DNA of 64,000 nucleotides from Oscillospiraceae bacterium (GCA_902782125.1 CACZMA010000004.1:186001-250000); one strand, 5' to 3'. Shown: positions 17,603 to 27,275, numbered from the stretch's first letter. The notes: generated from the letters alone by a model not told the origin. Translations and numbers: made by a program.

Positions 17603-18559
17603 ATGGCTGAATCTTATAACATCTGTCTCGATATCGGCGGAACAAAGATCCTTGGTGTCATCTTCAACAGCAAGCGCGAGATCGTATACAGACTTAAGAA
17701 GAAGACAAAGGAAGGCGGAGATTCGTCTCAGAATGTCGAGGAAGTCATCATCAGCGTGGTTGAAGAGCTCATCAGCGAATCCGGAATCAAGAAGTCCCAG
17801 ATCAATGCTATCGCTGCCGGCGCTCCCGGTGTTATCAATCAGGATACCGGCGTTGTTCTCTTCTCGCCCAACCTCCCTTGGAGGAACTATGATATCAGGA
17901 AGCCTATCGAAGATAAGTTCGGTGCTAAGTTCTATATCGGCAATGACGTTAATGTCGGTGTGCTCGGCGAATACAAGTTCGGTGCTGCAAAAGGCTATAA
18001 GAATGTAGTCGGTCTGTTTGTAGGTACAGGAATGGGCGGAGGCCTTATCCTCGACGGCAAGCTGTTTACCGGCAACCAGTTCAAGGCTGCAGAGTACGGA
18101 CATATGATACTTGATCCCGAAGGCCCTCTTTGTAACTGCGGCCAGCGCGGATGCCTTGAAGCTTTCTCCAGCAAGCAGGGTATGAGCGCATATATCAGAC
18201 AGCAGGTATCAAGAGGCAGAGAGAGCATGATGGCTGAGGCCGTTCAGGGCGGAGTGTTCAAGTCCAAGGCCCTGAAGAAGGCTCTCGAGAGCGGTGATGC
18301 AGTTGCGACTGAAGCGGTTGACAGAGCCTGCCATTATCTGGCTATAGCAACAGGTAACCTGGTAAATACTTTCAGCCCCGATATCGTTGTATACGGCGGC
18401 GGAGTTATCGAAGCTGTCGGCGATACATTCCTTGAGAAGATCACGGCTGAAGTAGACAGATATTGCATGCCCTCGATCAGAGAGACAGTTGAATTCAAGA
18501 AGGCTGCCCTGGGAGATGATTCCATCCTCTATGGTGCCCTCTCGATGATAAAGAAGTAA
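17603..18559 (+). CDS. ROK family glucokinase-like sugar kinase
   Basis: A 318-residue cytoplasmic sugar kinase. It has the phosphate-binding CLDIGGTKILGVIF at the N-terminus, AAGAPGVIN, NDVNVGVLGEYKFGA, GTGMGGGLILDG, EYGHMIL, and the ROK zinc motif CNCGQRGCLEAFSS. No helix-turn-helix precedes the kinase, so it is an enzyme rather than a ROK repressor. Glucose is the usual substrate of this branch, but this is not provable here. AAGGAGG lies before ATG. It sits between clpX and valS with short gaps. Confidence 0.87.
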   Translation: MAESYNICLDIGGTKILGVIFNSKREIVYRLKKKTKEGGDSSQNVEEVIISVVEELISESGIKKSQINAIAAGAPGVINQDTGVVLFSPNLPWRNYDIRKPIEDKFGAKFYIGNDVNVGVLGEYKFGAAKGYKNVVGLFVGTGMGGGLILDGKLFTGNQFKAAEYGHMILDPEGPLCNCGQRGCLEAFSSKQGMSAYIRQQVSRGRESMMAEAVQGGVFKSKALKKALESGDAVATEAVDRACHYLAIATGNLVNTFSPDIVVYGGGVIEAVGDTFLEKITAEVDRYCMPSIRETVEFKKAALGDDSILYGALSMIKK

Positions 18560-18584
18560 GAACGAAAGAAGGACAACCATTAAC

Positions 18585-21239
18585 ATGGCAAGAATCGACA
18601 ACATCTCCAAGACCTTTAATCCCAACGAGGCCGAACCGAGATTATATAATGAATGGCTCGATAAAGGATATTTCAAGCCTTCTGATGACAAGACAAAGAC
18701 ACCTTTCTCAATTGTAATGCCCCCGCCGAACATTACGGGACAGCTTCATATGGGTCACGCTCTCGATAATACCCTTCAGGATATCCTCACAAGATTCAAG
18801 AGAATGTCCGGTTATGCTACTCTCTGGGTTCCCGGTACTGACCATGCTTCTATTGCTACTGAGGCAAAGATCGTGGCACAGATGCGCGAGGAAGGTATCT
18901 TCAAGGAAGACCTCGGCCGTGAGAAGTTCCTCGAGAGAGCCTGGGACTGGAAGGCTAAGTACGGCGGAAGGATCGTAGAACAGCTCAAGAAGATGGGTTC
19001 TTCATGCGATTGGTCCAGAGAGCGTTTCACTATGGATGAAGGCTGCTCTGAAGCAGTTAAGGAAGTCTTCGTAAAGTACTATAACCAGGGACTCATCTAC
19101 AGAGGCGAGCGTATCATCAACTGGTGCCCTCACTGCCTTACATCGATCTCCAATGCAGAGGTTGAATATGAGGATCAGGCAGGTCACTTCTGGCATCTGA
19201 GATATCCCCTTGAAGATGGCAGCGGATATGTTGAGCTTGCTACTACAAGACCTGAGACACTTCTCGGTGATACTGCTGTTGCAGTCAATCCCAAGGATGA
19301 GAGATATAAGGACATCATCGGCAAGATGCTGATCCTGCCTCTTGTTGGAAGGAAGATCCCCGTTGTTGCGGATGATTACGTTGATATTGAGTTCGGTACC
19401 GGTGTCGTTAAGATTACGCCTGCTCATGACCCGAATGACTTTGAAGTCGGACTGCGTCACGGTCTTGAAGTGATCACGGTCCTTACTGAGGATGCCAAGA
19501 TCACAGATGATTATCCCAAGTATGCCGGCATGGACAGATACGAGGCAAGGGAAGCCATCATCAAGGATCTTGACGAGGGCGGATTCCTTATTAAGACTGA
19601 GGATTACAACCATAATGTCGGTACATGCTACCGCTGCGGCACGACGATCGAACCCCGTGTATCACTGCAGTGGTTCGTTAAGATGGAAGAGCTTGCAAAG
19701 CCTGCCATTGAGGCCGTTAAGGACGGAAGGATCAGATTTGTTCCTGAGAGATTCAATAAGAATTACTTCAACTGGATGGAAGATATCCGTGACTGGTGCA
19801 TCTCCAGACAGCTCTGGTGGGGTCACAGGATCCCTGCGTTCTATTGTGATGACTGCGGTGAGATCGTAGTTACCAAGGATGATACAGCTGTCTGCCCTAA
19901 GTGCGGCAAGCCCATGCGTCAGGATCCCGATACTCTTGATACCTGGTTCTCTTCAGCACTGTGGCCGTTCTCAACTCTAGGCTGGCCTGAGGATACAGAG
20001 GATCTCAAGCGTTTCTATCCTACTGATACTCTCGTTACGGGTTATGACATTATCACTTTCTGGGTATCAAGAATGATCGTTGCCGGAATGGCACATATGG
20101 ATGAAGAACCCTTCAGAGATGTTCTTATTCATGGTCTTGTAAGAGATTCACAGGGCAGGAAGATGAGTAAGTCTCTCGGCAACGGTATCGATCCTCTTGA
20201 GATCATCGAACAGAGCGGTGCTGACTCGCTCAGATTTGCTCTCGTTACGGGTAATGCTCCCGGTAATGACCAGAGATTCCAGGAAGATAAGATCACGATG
20301 GGCAGGAACCTGTCCAACAAGATCTGGAATGCCATGAGATTCGTTATCATGAACCTCGAAGACGATGTCGACTTCTCCGGAGTTGATTCCGATAAGTTCA
20401 CGCTTGAAGACAAGTGGATCCTTACAAGACTCCACGATGTTACTGCAGAGGCTACACAGAATATCGATAATTATGACTTCGGTGTAGCTCTGTCCAAGAT
20501 CGTAGACTTCATCTGGGATAACTTCTGTGACTGGTACATCGAGACATCCAAGAGCAGACTCTTTGATAAGGAGTGCGAGACAAGACTCGAAGCTCAGTAT
20601 CTGCTTAATTATGTCCTCGGAGTATCCATGCAGCTCCTGCATCCTTTCATGCCGTTCATTACCGAAGAGGTATATCAGAACCTTGAGATCGGCGGTAAGG
20701 CTGAGTCCATCATGATCTCCGACTGGCCTTGTGCAGACGATATTCCTGCTTATGCTGAGGAAGCTGAGATGATGGAGACTCTTATGGATGCCATAAGAGG
20801 TATCAGAGCCGTACGTAAGGAGATGGACGTTGCTCCTTCCAGGAAGGCTCATATCATCGTTGTCACTCCTGAAGACAGGACAGCGGAGATGTTCATTAAC
20901 GGTGAAGGATTCCTTGCCCGTCTCGCATCAGTTGAAGGAGTTGAGACACAGAAGGACAAGGAAGGCATTCCTGCTACTGCAGTTGCTGCAATGTTCAAGG
21001 GCGGTGAGATCTATCTTCCTCTCGAAGATCTAATCGATATCGACAAGGAGCTCGTACGTCTCGATAAGGAGAAGGAGCGTCTGTCCGGTGAGATCGACAG
21101 GGTCAAGGCAAAGCTCGCTAATCAGGACTTTGTATCAAGGGCACCCGAGAAGGTAGTTAATGCAGAGAAAGATAAGCAGAAGAACTACGAAGAAATGTAT
21201 AATAACATCGTATCAAGAATAGCGATGCTTAAGAAATAA
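18585..21239 (+). CDS. valS: Valyl-tRNA synthetase
   Basis: An 884-residue class Ia synthetase. It has PPPNITGQLHMGHAL (HIGH motif as HMGH), the editing domain with TTRPETLLGDTAVAVNP, zinc-like CPHC and CYRCG/CDDCGE..CPKCG cysteine pairs, GRKMSKSLGNGIDP (KMSKS), an anticodon-binding region and a C-terminal coiled coil (about 815-884) that contacts tRNA. The 25-base gap from the ROK gene holds no T-box leader, so control by uncharged tRNA-Val at this point is unlikely. Confidence 0.96.
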   Translation: MARIDNISKTFNPNEAEPRLYNEWLDKGYFKPSDDKTKTPFSIVMPPPNITGQLHMGHALDNTLQDILTRFKRMSGYATLWVPGTDHASIATEAKIVAQMREEGIFKEDLGREKFLERAWDWKAKYGGRIVEQLKKMGSSCDWSRERFTMDEGCSEAVKEVFVKYYNQGLIYRGERIINWCPHCLTSISNAEVEYEDQAGHFWHLRYPLEDGSGYVELATTRPETLLGDTAVAVNPKDERYKDIIGKMLILPLVGRKIPVVADDYVDIEFGTGVVKITPAHDPNDFEVGLRHGLEVITVLTEDAKITDDYPKYAGMDRYEAREAIIKDLDEGGFLIKTEDYNHNVGTCYRCGTTIEPRVSLQWFVKMEELAKPAIEAVKDGRIRFVPERFNKNYFNWMEDIRDWCISRQLWWGHRIPAFYCDDCGEIVVTKDDTAVCPKCGKPMRQDPDTLDTWFSSALWPFSTLGWPEDTEDLKRFYPTDTLVTGYDIITFWVSRMIVAGMAHMDEEPFRDVLIHGLVRDSQGRKMSKSLGNGIDPLEIIEQSGADSLRFALVTGNAPGNDQRFQEDKITMGRNLSNKIWNAMRFVIMNLEDDVDFSGVDSDKFTLEDKWILTRLHDVTAEATQNIDNYDFGVALSKIVDFIWDNFCDWYIETSKSRLFDKECETRLEAQYLLNYVLGVSMQLLHPFMPFITEEVYQNLEIGGKAESIMISDWPCADDIPAYAEEAEMMETLMDAIRGIRAVRKEMDVAPSRKAHIIVVTPEDRTAEMFINGEGFLARLASVEGVETQKDKEGIPATAVAAMFKGGEIYLPLEDLIDIDKELVRLDKEKERLSGEIDRVKAKLANQDFVSRAPEKVVNAEKDKQKNYEEMYNNIVSRIAMLKK

Positions 21240-21252
21240 CGGAGGATTGATT

Positions 21253-21990
21253 ATGGAACTTGAATTTGGCGATGCAGAGAAGATCGCAAAGCTGCCTCAG
21301 GAAGGCGTTCACTGCTACCCCGGAAGTGCTAAGAAGATCAACAGGAACAGGATCGTATCCGCTGTCTTTTGTGTAGCTCTTGCTGCCTGTGCTGTTGCAT
21401 TATTCCTTTTGGCAAATGGCAGTTACACTTATATTCTTTTGGGCGGTATTTGCGCTATTGGTGTGATAGTATCGATCCTTGTGTTTTGCCAGACTTTTCT
21501 GGTAGCTAAGTATCGTGTTGCTGTAGACTACAATGAGAAGGCAGTTGTTCTTCGTTACCGTTACAGCACGATCAGCATTCCTTTCGAGAACTTTGACGGA
21601 AGAGTGGGCAAACCCGATGAGGCTCAGGCTCTTATTGACAAAAACTTCAACAAAGGCGTAAATGAATATCTTGTTCTTGATGATGTTTTTCAGGATGCAT
21701 GCTATCAGACTTCAATGACTGATCTTGAGTCTGCTGAAGACTTCAGAAAGCTCAGGGATGACTGCTTTGCCATTGCTGATGCTTATGGTGCAAGGAACAG
21801 CAAGGATAAGGTCAAGTTCTATTATGAGAAGGACAAAGATGATCGTGAAGATGCCGATGAAGATGAGATCGAGAAGTTGATCGAGGAAGCAAAGGCAGAG
21901 CGTAAGGAAGAGGTATCAAGACCTGCGGTGTCTGCTGAAGAGAAGGCTGAAGAAGCTCCGGCAGAGGATGCCGATAAGTCTGAAGAGTAA
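21253..21990 (+). CDS. Hypothetical two-helix membrane protein with acidic tail
   Basis: A protein of 245 residues that I do not recognise. From ATG 21253 (GGAGGA six bases upstream; TTG 21247 is too close to it) there is a short soluble N-terminus, two membrane helices (about 35-54 and 59-82), then a soluble part with the strand-rich YRVAVDYNEKAVVLRYRYSTISIPFENFDG. This is reminiscent of bacterial PH-like/YdbT domains, but not enough to claim. The last 60 residues are highly charged (DKDDREDADEDEIEK, then Glu/Ala-rich). It is 13 bases after valS and just before a strong terminator, so it is the last gene of the clpX-valS transcript. Confidence 0.6.
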   Translation: MELEFGDAEKIAKLPQEGVHCYPGSAKKINRNRIVSAVFCVALAACAVALFLLANGSYTYILLGGICAIGVIVSILVFCQTFLVAKYRVAVDYNEKAVVLRYRYSTISIPFENFDGRVGKPDEAQALIDKNFNKGVNEYLVLDDVFQDACYQTSMTDLESAEDFRKLRDDCFAIADAYGARNSKDKVKFYYEKDKDDREDADEDEIEKLIEEAKAERKEEVSRPAVSAEEKAEEAPAEDADKSEE

Positions 21991-22019
21991 TTCAGTAATC
22001 AGATTATTTATAATAATAA

Positions 22020-22047
22020 AGCGCTGTATCCGTCAGGATGCGGCGCT
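22020..22047. terminator. Bidirectional terminator, overlaps rluF stop
   Basis: A 12-bp stem (AGCGCTGTATCC with GGATGCGGCGCT, two G-T pairs) and a GTCA loop, followed by TTTT on the plus strand and a T/A-rich run on the minus strand. It ends the valS operon and the two-component operon. The rluF stop codon lies inside the loop and stem. Confidence 0.85.
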
Positions 22048-22740
22048 TTTTAGTTCGTTTACTTCTTTTGCGGTAAGATATCGCCACTGGCCTGTGCCGA
22101 GCGTGCCGAGATTGATGTTCATGAATCGGATCCTTCTGAGCTTAACGACCTTATATCCTTCGTATTCGCACATTCTCCTGATCTGACGGTTAAGGCCTTG
22201 ATGGAGTATTATCCTGAACACTCTGGCAGAGACTCTGTTGATCTTGCAGGGAAGGGTTATCTGCCCCAATACGGGAACTCCGGACTGCATCTCCTTGATG
22301 AACTTGTCGTCATAAGGCCTGTCCACAGTGACCTGATACTCTTTCTCGTGATTATTCTCGGCACGGAGAAGAGTATTGACTATCGAGCCGTCGTTGGTGA
22401 GAAGTATAAGTCCCGAAGAATTCTTATCAAGTCTCCCGATGGGGAATATCCTTTCCGGATAGCCAATGTAATCGATTATGTTGGAAGGATCTCTGCTGTC
22501 TGTAGTGCAAGTAATGCCGAGAGGCTTATTGAAGGCTATGTAAACATCATTGGTCTCAGGAATGATGTTCTTGCCGTCAACAAGGACAACGTCATCACCA
22601 CAGACCTGCATACCGGATTCAGCTACGATGCCGTTAACCGTCACGCGGCCTTCCTCGATGAGTCTGTCGGCTTCTCGCCTTGAACACAGACCTGATGAAG
22701 CTATATATTTGTTGATCCTGGATGTATCAGTCCCAGACAT
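22033..22740 (-). CDS. rluF: RluF-like 23S rRNA pseudouridine synthase
   Basis: A 235-residue RsuA-family enzyme. An S4 RNA-binding domain (RINKYIASSGLCSRREADRLIEEGRVTVNG, about 8-55) is followed by the synthase domain with catalytic aspartate in GRLDKNSSGLILLTNDG and the GLNRQIRRMCEYEGYKVVKLRRIRF segment. The ending LGTLGTGQWRYLT resembles RluF (U2604 of 23S rRNA) more than RluB, but the exact target is inferred. It overlaps the upstream histidine kinase gene by 14 bases, so it rides on the two-component transcript. Confidence 0.82.
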   Translation of the reverse strand: MSGTDTSRINKYIASSGLCSRREADRLIEEGRVTVNGIVAESGMQVCGDDVVLVDGKNIIPETNDVYIAFNKPLGITCTTDSRDPSNIIDYIGYPERIFPIGRLDKNSSGLILLTNDGSIVNTLLRAENNHEKEYQVTVDRPYDDKFIKEMQSGVPVLGQITLPCKINRVSARVFRIILHQGLNRQIRRMCEYEGYKVVKLRRIRFMNINLGTLGTGQWRYLTAKEVNELKSAAS

Positions 22741-24538
22741 CTGCGGCCTCTGCCTTGGTCAGAGTGAAGGTGAAAGTAGAACCTTCCTCATACTTACTGC
22801 TGACCTTGATAGTCTCGCCCATATAGGTGAGAAGTTCTTTGGCAATGGACAGACCCAGACCGGAGCCCTTCTTACCCCTGGCTCTATCAGCCTTGAAGAA
22901 TCTGTCGAAGATGTGGTCGATATCGTATTCGTGGATGCCCTGGCCGGTATCTGCAACTGATATGTACACTTTCTTCTCGGATTCGATGTAATCAGAAATG
23001 ATTGTGATCGATTTGCCGGAAGGAGTGTATTTCTTAGCGTTATCGAGAAGTATTACAAGGATCTGCTCGACTCGGTCAGGATTACCCGTAACAGTAGGGA
23101 GCTTGCCCGAATTAAACTGAACGGAGAAATCTATCCCTGCTTCCTTCATGATCGGCTTGAACCTGACCTCAACGCTGCTGAGAAGTTTGTTGAGATCGAA
23201 CGGATATGTCTTAAATGCGAGAGTCCTCGACTGAAGCTTCGACAGTTCAAGCATGTCGTCGATAAGTCTGGACAGTCTCATCGTCTCGTCGAGGATGATT
23301 CCGTAGTATCTCTGTCTGTCTTCGTTTGTCTTGACCATGCCGTCCTGGAGAGGCTCGATAAGACCTCTTAAGGTCTGCAGCGGCGTGCGGAGCTCGTGAG
23401 AGATGTTGGCAACATAATCCTGACGGAAACGCTCGTTCTTCTGTTCTTCAAAGATATCTCTGAAGAATCCCGTAGCACCGATGATCTTAGTCTTGTCATC
23501 AGAGCTGTACTTGGGGATGATAGTCGTCTGATACGCATAATCACGGGCCTCGAGCGTTCTGGTCTTTTTCTCGCCGGTAGCGATACAGTCTTCAAAGTCC
23601 TGCCAGACTTCATCGAACGGGATGAGCTGCAGACGCTCGGTAAACATGTTATTCTTATCCGCTCTCTCGAAAAGGTTGGCAATGGCTTTGTTCGTTGTTA
23701 CAGGTACAGCATTCTCATCCACAACGACGATACCGTCGGATATCGCATCGAATATCTCCTGAAGCTGATTCTTCTCGGCAGTAAGGTCGCTGATGGACTT
23801 GGAGAGCTTATCTGCAAGGAAATTAAATGATGTGCCGAGTTCGCCGACTTCGCCTTTGTGTGATTCATCGGCTCTGATACTGAAGTTGCCTTTACCGTAT
23901 TCCATGGCGACTTCGTTGATCTTCTGGATAGGGAGCACCATTCGCCTTACGAGTATGAATGCAGGTATCATCATCACAAATGCAGCTATCAGGGTAGACA
24001 GGAGCAGTATGTTGAGATATTCGACAACAAGACCGTTATATGAATCAAGGTCACTCAATGACACAAGGTAGCAAAGGCTTCCGTTATAGATGACCGGCTG
24101 CTTTATGATAAGGATCTGGTCTGACAGCTTGTATTCATTAACGATGAAATATGACAGACCGTTCTCAACCTGATTGAACTTACCGGTCAGAATATATGAG
24201 AATGCCTCTATGGTCTCCGAATCGTTGAGATTGCGGTTCTCTTCAGGCGTATAATCATATATCGTCGACATGTCTTCAGACATAAGGTAGTAGTCATGCT
24301 CTGAAGCATATGTTGTCTTGAAGAAGAACATCCTGTATTCATCGTTATCGAAGAAGTTGGAAGTCTGTGAGAAAAGGTTCAGATAGACCTCATCCTGACT
24401 GATGGCATTATTGACTTCCATATCGATAGTGGCACGTCTGCCTGCAACGATGAATGCTATGGTAGCAAGTAAAGCGGACGCCAGGAGCGCCCACAATACA
24501 AGAGACATCGTTCGCTTAAGCAGTGTGCTCTGGAACAT
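22727..24538 (-). CDS. Membrane sensor histidine kinase (HAMP-PAS-HisKA-HATPase)
   Basis: A 603-residue PhoR/WalK-like kinase. It has TM1 (about 11-33), an extracellular sensor domain (34-173), TM2 (174-197), HAMP (198-250), PAS (258-365), HisKA with phosphorylated His381 in NISHELRTPLQTL, and an ATPase domain with the N box NPDRVEQILVILLDNAKKY, VADTGQGI and KGSGLGLSI. The extracellular part is about 140 residues and fits a Cache/PAS-like sensor, though this is unproven. It shares one base with the response regulator stop (TGATG), showing tight coupling. The signal is unknown. Confidence 0.93.
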   Translation of the reverse strand: MFQSTLLKRTMSLVLWALLASALLATIAFIVAGRRATIDMEVNNAISQDEVYLNLFSQTSNFFDNDEYRMFFFKTTYASEHDYYLMSEDMSTIYDYTPEENRNLNDSETIEAFSYILTGKFNQVENGLSYFIVNEYKLSDQILIIKQPVIYNGSLCYLVSLSDLDSYNGLVVEYLNILLLSTLIAAFVMMIPAFILVRRMVLPIQKINEVAMEYGKGNFSIRADESHKGEVGELGTSFNFLADKLSKSISDLTAEKNQLQEIFDAISDGIVVVDENAVPVTTNKAIANLFERADKNNMFTERLQLIPFDEVWQDFEDCIATGEKKTRTLEARDYAYQTTIIPKYSSDDKTKIIGATGFFRDIFEEQKNERFRQDYVANISHELRTPLQTLRGLIEPLQDGMVKTNEDRQRYYGIILDETMRLSRLIDDMLELSKLQSRTLAFKTYPFDLNKLLSSVEVRFKPIMKEAGIDFSVQFNSGKLPTVTGNPDRVEQILVILLDNAKKYTPSGKSITIISDYIESEKKVYISVADTGQGIHEYDIDHIFDRFFKADRARGKKGSGLGLSIAKELLTYMGETIKVSSKYEEGSTFTFTLTKAEAADVWD

Positions 24539-25224
24539 CAGTTGACCTCGAACTTATATCCGACACCGTAAATGGTCTGGATGCTCCAAGGTGCGTTGTC
24601 GTCAGCAACTTTCTGTCTGATCCTCTTAATGTGTGTGTCGACAGTGCGGTAATCACCGCTGTATTCGTTGCCCCAGACTGATTCCAGGATCTGCTCTCTC
24701 TCAAAGACCTGACCGGGGTGAGATGCGAGAAGATACAGGATCTCAACTTCCTTGGGAGTGCAGGGGATAGATTCGTTATTGACCTTAACGGAATAGTTAT
24801 TGAGATTGATCTCGAGTCCGCTGTATTTGAGAACGGAAGAAGCAGTTGTGGGTGTATCAGAGAATCTTCTCAATACTGCTTTGATCCTTGCGATAACCTC
24901 TCTGGGAGAGAAAGGCTTTACGATATAGTCATCAGCGCCAAGCTCAAGCCCCAAGATCTTGTCGATCTCCTCACCCTTTGCGGTAAGAAGGATAATGGGA
25001 GTAGACAGAGTCTTGCGAAGCTCACGGCAAACGTCAAGACCGCTCATCTCAGGCATCATTACATCCAGAAGTATCAGATCAGGGTTGGTCTGTGCGACCA
25101 TCTCGAGTGCTTCTTTTCCGTCATATGCGTCGGCATGCGCAAAATTGTCGTTGTCGAGATAAAGTGCAAGTGATTCGTGTACGACCGGATCGTCGTCACA
25201 GATAAGAATATTGGGTGAAGCCAT
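24538..25224 (-). CDS. OmpR/PhoB-family response regulator
   Basis: A 228-residue regulator. The receiver domain has acidic pair D10/D11, phosphoacceptor Asp54 in LILLDVMMPEMSG and LLTAKG, with Lys in YIVKPFSPRE. The winged-helix DNA-binding domain has TPKEVEILYLLASHPGQVFEREQILESVWG and the VDTHIKRIRQKV recognition helix. ATG 25224 is chosen because GGAGG lies 7 bases before it; the upstream ATG 25239 precedes that ribosome site. Its targets may include the divergent lipoprotein gene that shares its promoter region. Confidence 0.93.
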   Translation of the reverse strand: MASPNILICDDDPVVHESLALYLDNDNFAHADAYDGKEALEMVAQTNPDLILLDVMMPEMSGLDVCRELRKTLSTPIILLTAKGEEIDKILGLELGADDYIVKPFSPREVIARIKAVLRRFSDTPTTASSVLKYSGLEINLNNYSVKVNNESIPCTPKEVEILYLLASHPGQVFEREQILESVWGNEYSGDYRTVDTHIKRIRQKVADDNAPWSIQTIYGVGYKFEVN

Positions 25225-25318
25225 TTCACACCTCCGCATAGTTTTACTGTATATAATATAACCCTAAAATTTGGCAATTTGTGATAAAATTCTTAAATCA
25301 TAAACGGAGGCAGTCTAA
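25225..25318. promoter_or_regulatory. Divergent promoter region, two-component system / lipoproteins
   Basis: This is 94 AT-rich bases between divergent genes. On the minus strand TTGCCA (25272-25277) lies 16 bases before TATATA. On the plus strand the overlapping TTGGCA (25271-25276) is followed 16 bases later by TTAAAT. The two -35 boxes share the same bases, so the two directions could compete. Assignments are tentative. Confidence 0.35.
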
Positions 25319-26269
25319 ATGCTTGAACATAAACGTACTACGGCACTGCTCCTGAGTCTTGCGGTATTAACAGGTTCTTCGGCCTGCACCGCCCGGCCTG
25401 CTCAGGAGACAGAACCCGGAATAACATATGTAACTGAGGTCGAGGCTTCAGAGTCAGTCTTTGCTCTTTCTGATTTTGTTTTGGATTCTTATTGGCTCGG
25501 GTCTGAGACAGGGGAGTTTGAGAATATCTCCTTTCTCTCTATGGTTGTTAATATCGATGATTCCGTTTTCAATTCGGGTGAGACACCCTCTTATTATTAT
25601 TCAGTATCCAAAGACGGTGAACAGGTTTTTCTGAGCGATACTGTTGTCATGGAAGATTCTGTTATCAACTGCACTTTCGGTACAGAGACGGGAGAACTGC
25701 TCCCGAACGGTACTTATTCTGTTACCTGTTTTGACGCAGACGGAGCAATAATCGCAGGCCTTACGGCCAATGTGGTCGAGACTCCCATTGTAGCTCCTCA
25801 GATGAATGAAGACTGGACTCCCTACGATGATGACGAATACCTTAATTCAAGTACTTATACCATTGATGAAGAGTACGCAGAGCTCGTAAACACAGAGCTT
25901 ACAAACTGGTGGGATTACAGTGACACTTCAGTCGGTCTCAGCGCATATGCTTCTGATACTGAAGTGCTCGGATTCTCTCTTGTAATGAACGAGTGGAACA
26001 GTAAAGATCTGTATTATGCTTTCTACTTTACTGATGACGGTAATTTCAGCGAGGAGGATGAGAATCTGGATCCCATCTTTGTTAACCGTGTAGGCTTATC
26101 TCAGTACAATGATTTTGCAAGCTACGACATTGATGTCAAGCCCGACAAGGTATTGCCCGGATATTACTATTTTATAGTCTCAGATGACAGCGATTTCAGT
26201 AATATCGTTATGGAAGGCAGCTGCCTGGTCGTTCAAGAGACAATGGCAGAGCTTGAAGAGGAAGACTGA
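25319..26269 (+). CDS. Putative secreted lipoprotein, function unknown
   Basis: A 316-residue protein with a lipoprotein signal: basic MLEHKRTT, a hydrophobic stretch and lipobox GSSAC, with the lipidated Cys at residue 23. The mature protein is acidic and beta-rich, with two similar modules of about 100 residues (one containing the LPNGTYSVTCFDADG strand, one ending in LPGYYYFIVSDDSDF), suggesting Ig-like folds. No enzyme motif is seen. CGGAGG lies before ATG. It is divergent from a two-component system and followed by another lipoprotein, so it may be a surface component controlled by that system; this is inferred from position only. Confidence 0.65.
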   Translation: MLEHKRTTALLLSLAVLTGSSACTARPAQETEPGITYVTEVEASESVFALSDFVLDSYWLGSETGEFENISFLSMVVNIDDSVFNSGETPSYYYSVSKDGEQVFLSDTVVMEDSVINCTFGTETGELLPNGTYSVTCFDADGAIIAGLTANVVETPIVAPQMNEDWTPYDDDEYLNSSTYTIDEEYAELVNTELTNWWDYSDTSVGLSAYASDTEVLGFSLVMNEWNSKDLYYAFYFTDDGNFSEEDENLDPIFVNRVGLSQYNDFASYDIDVKPDKVLPGYYYFIVSDDSDFSNIVMEGSCLVVQETMAELEEED

Positions 26270-26321
26270 TACGTCGTAAATAAAGCATTTTATCTGCGAA
26301 TGGATTATAATAGCGACTGTT

Positions 26322-27275
26322 ATGAGTTCTAATAGAATCAGGATCGAGAATATTTCAAAGAAGACAGCGGCCGTTGCCTTATGTTGCGGCATGCTTGTCG
26401 CTCAGACAGGATGCCTCTCAGCTTTGGTTGAGATCATGGAGGAAAGTGATGCGGAAGAACTCGTCACTGACTTTATTGACGCTTTCCTCAAGAATCCCGG
26501 CAAATGCAAGTATTCCAAGTTCTGTGAAGAAGATCCTGAGTTTGAGCTTACTGATGAGCAGTCTGAGATATTCTTTGAACTTACATCTGATGTAGATTCC
26601 GAGATCAAGAAGACGACAGTTAACAGTTCCGGCACCAAGGCTGATGTATATGTTAAGCTCTCCGGTGTCATAGACATCAACGAACTTGAGATATCCTCCG
26701 GTACGGAAGAGGCTTTGCTCGAGGCTGCAGATGAGATCGATCCTGATACTTATGAAGTAAAGTTCAGCCTCAAAAAGAATAAGAAGGATAATTGGGTAAT
26801 AGCTGATATGGAAGACTTTGAAGACCTTCTCATGCAGCCGTATGCAAGTCTGAACATCAATGACGGAACAGAGCCTGATCCCACGGATCCCATCGGTGTA
26901 ACACCCAATATCGGAAGCGATGTTGCAAGTGATGCAAATCTTGTGCTGAATGCCTATATCTATTCAGTCTGGTACGATGTCGAGATGGATTTCCCTCTGA
27001 CTACGGAATCCATTCCCAGCGAGAAGGCTTATGCCATTACGAATGTTTTCTATTTCAGCACTCCGATCAACGGCACATTCAATGCCGTGCTCATCGGCAG
27101 TGACGGTAAAGCCGTAATGTCGGGTGATTTCCATGTAAATAACGAGGTAACAGTCTCGTGCGATTTCTCTGCCGGTATGGCCGGCTGGGTCAAGTTCAAC
27201 CCTGGCGATTATTATGTTGAACTCTATTATGACGGCAATCTTGTCGCTACTTCCGAGGAAATTACTGTCGAATGA
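26322..27275 (+). CDS. Putative lipoprotein, function unknown
   Basis: A 317-residue protein with a signal of about 30 residues and lipobox AQTGC. The N-terminal half (about 40-175, SDAEELVTDFIDAFLKNPGKCKYSKFC onward) is helical then strand-rich, like the DUF4878/DUF5105 type domains that follow lipoboxes in Clostridia. The C-terminal half (about 200-317) is beta-rich and ends in FNPGDYYVELYYDGNLVAT, resembling the modules of the upstream lipoprotein. There is no Shine-Dalgarno; TATAAT at 26306-26311 ends 10 bases before ATG, hinting at a nearly leaderless transcript. It overlaps the next gene by four bases (ATGA). Confidence 0.65.
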   Translation: MSSNRIRIENISKKTAAVALCCGMLVAQTGCLSALVEIMEESDAEELVTDFIDAFLKNPGKCKYSKFCEEDPEFELTDEQSEIFFELTSDVDSEIKKTTVNSSGTKADVYVKLSGVIDINELEISSGTEEALLEAADEIDPDTYEVKFSLKKNKKDNWVIADMEDFEDLLMQPYASLNINDGTEPDPTDPIGVTPNIGSDVASDANLVLNAYIYSVWYDVEMDFPLTTESIPSEKAYAITNVFYFSTPINGTFNAVLIGSDGKAVMSGDFHVNNEVTVSCDFSAGMAGWVKFNPGDYYVELYYDGNLVATSEEITVE

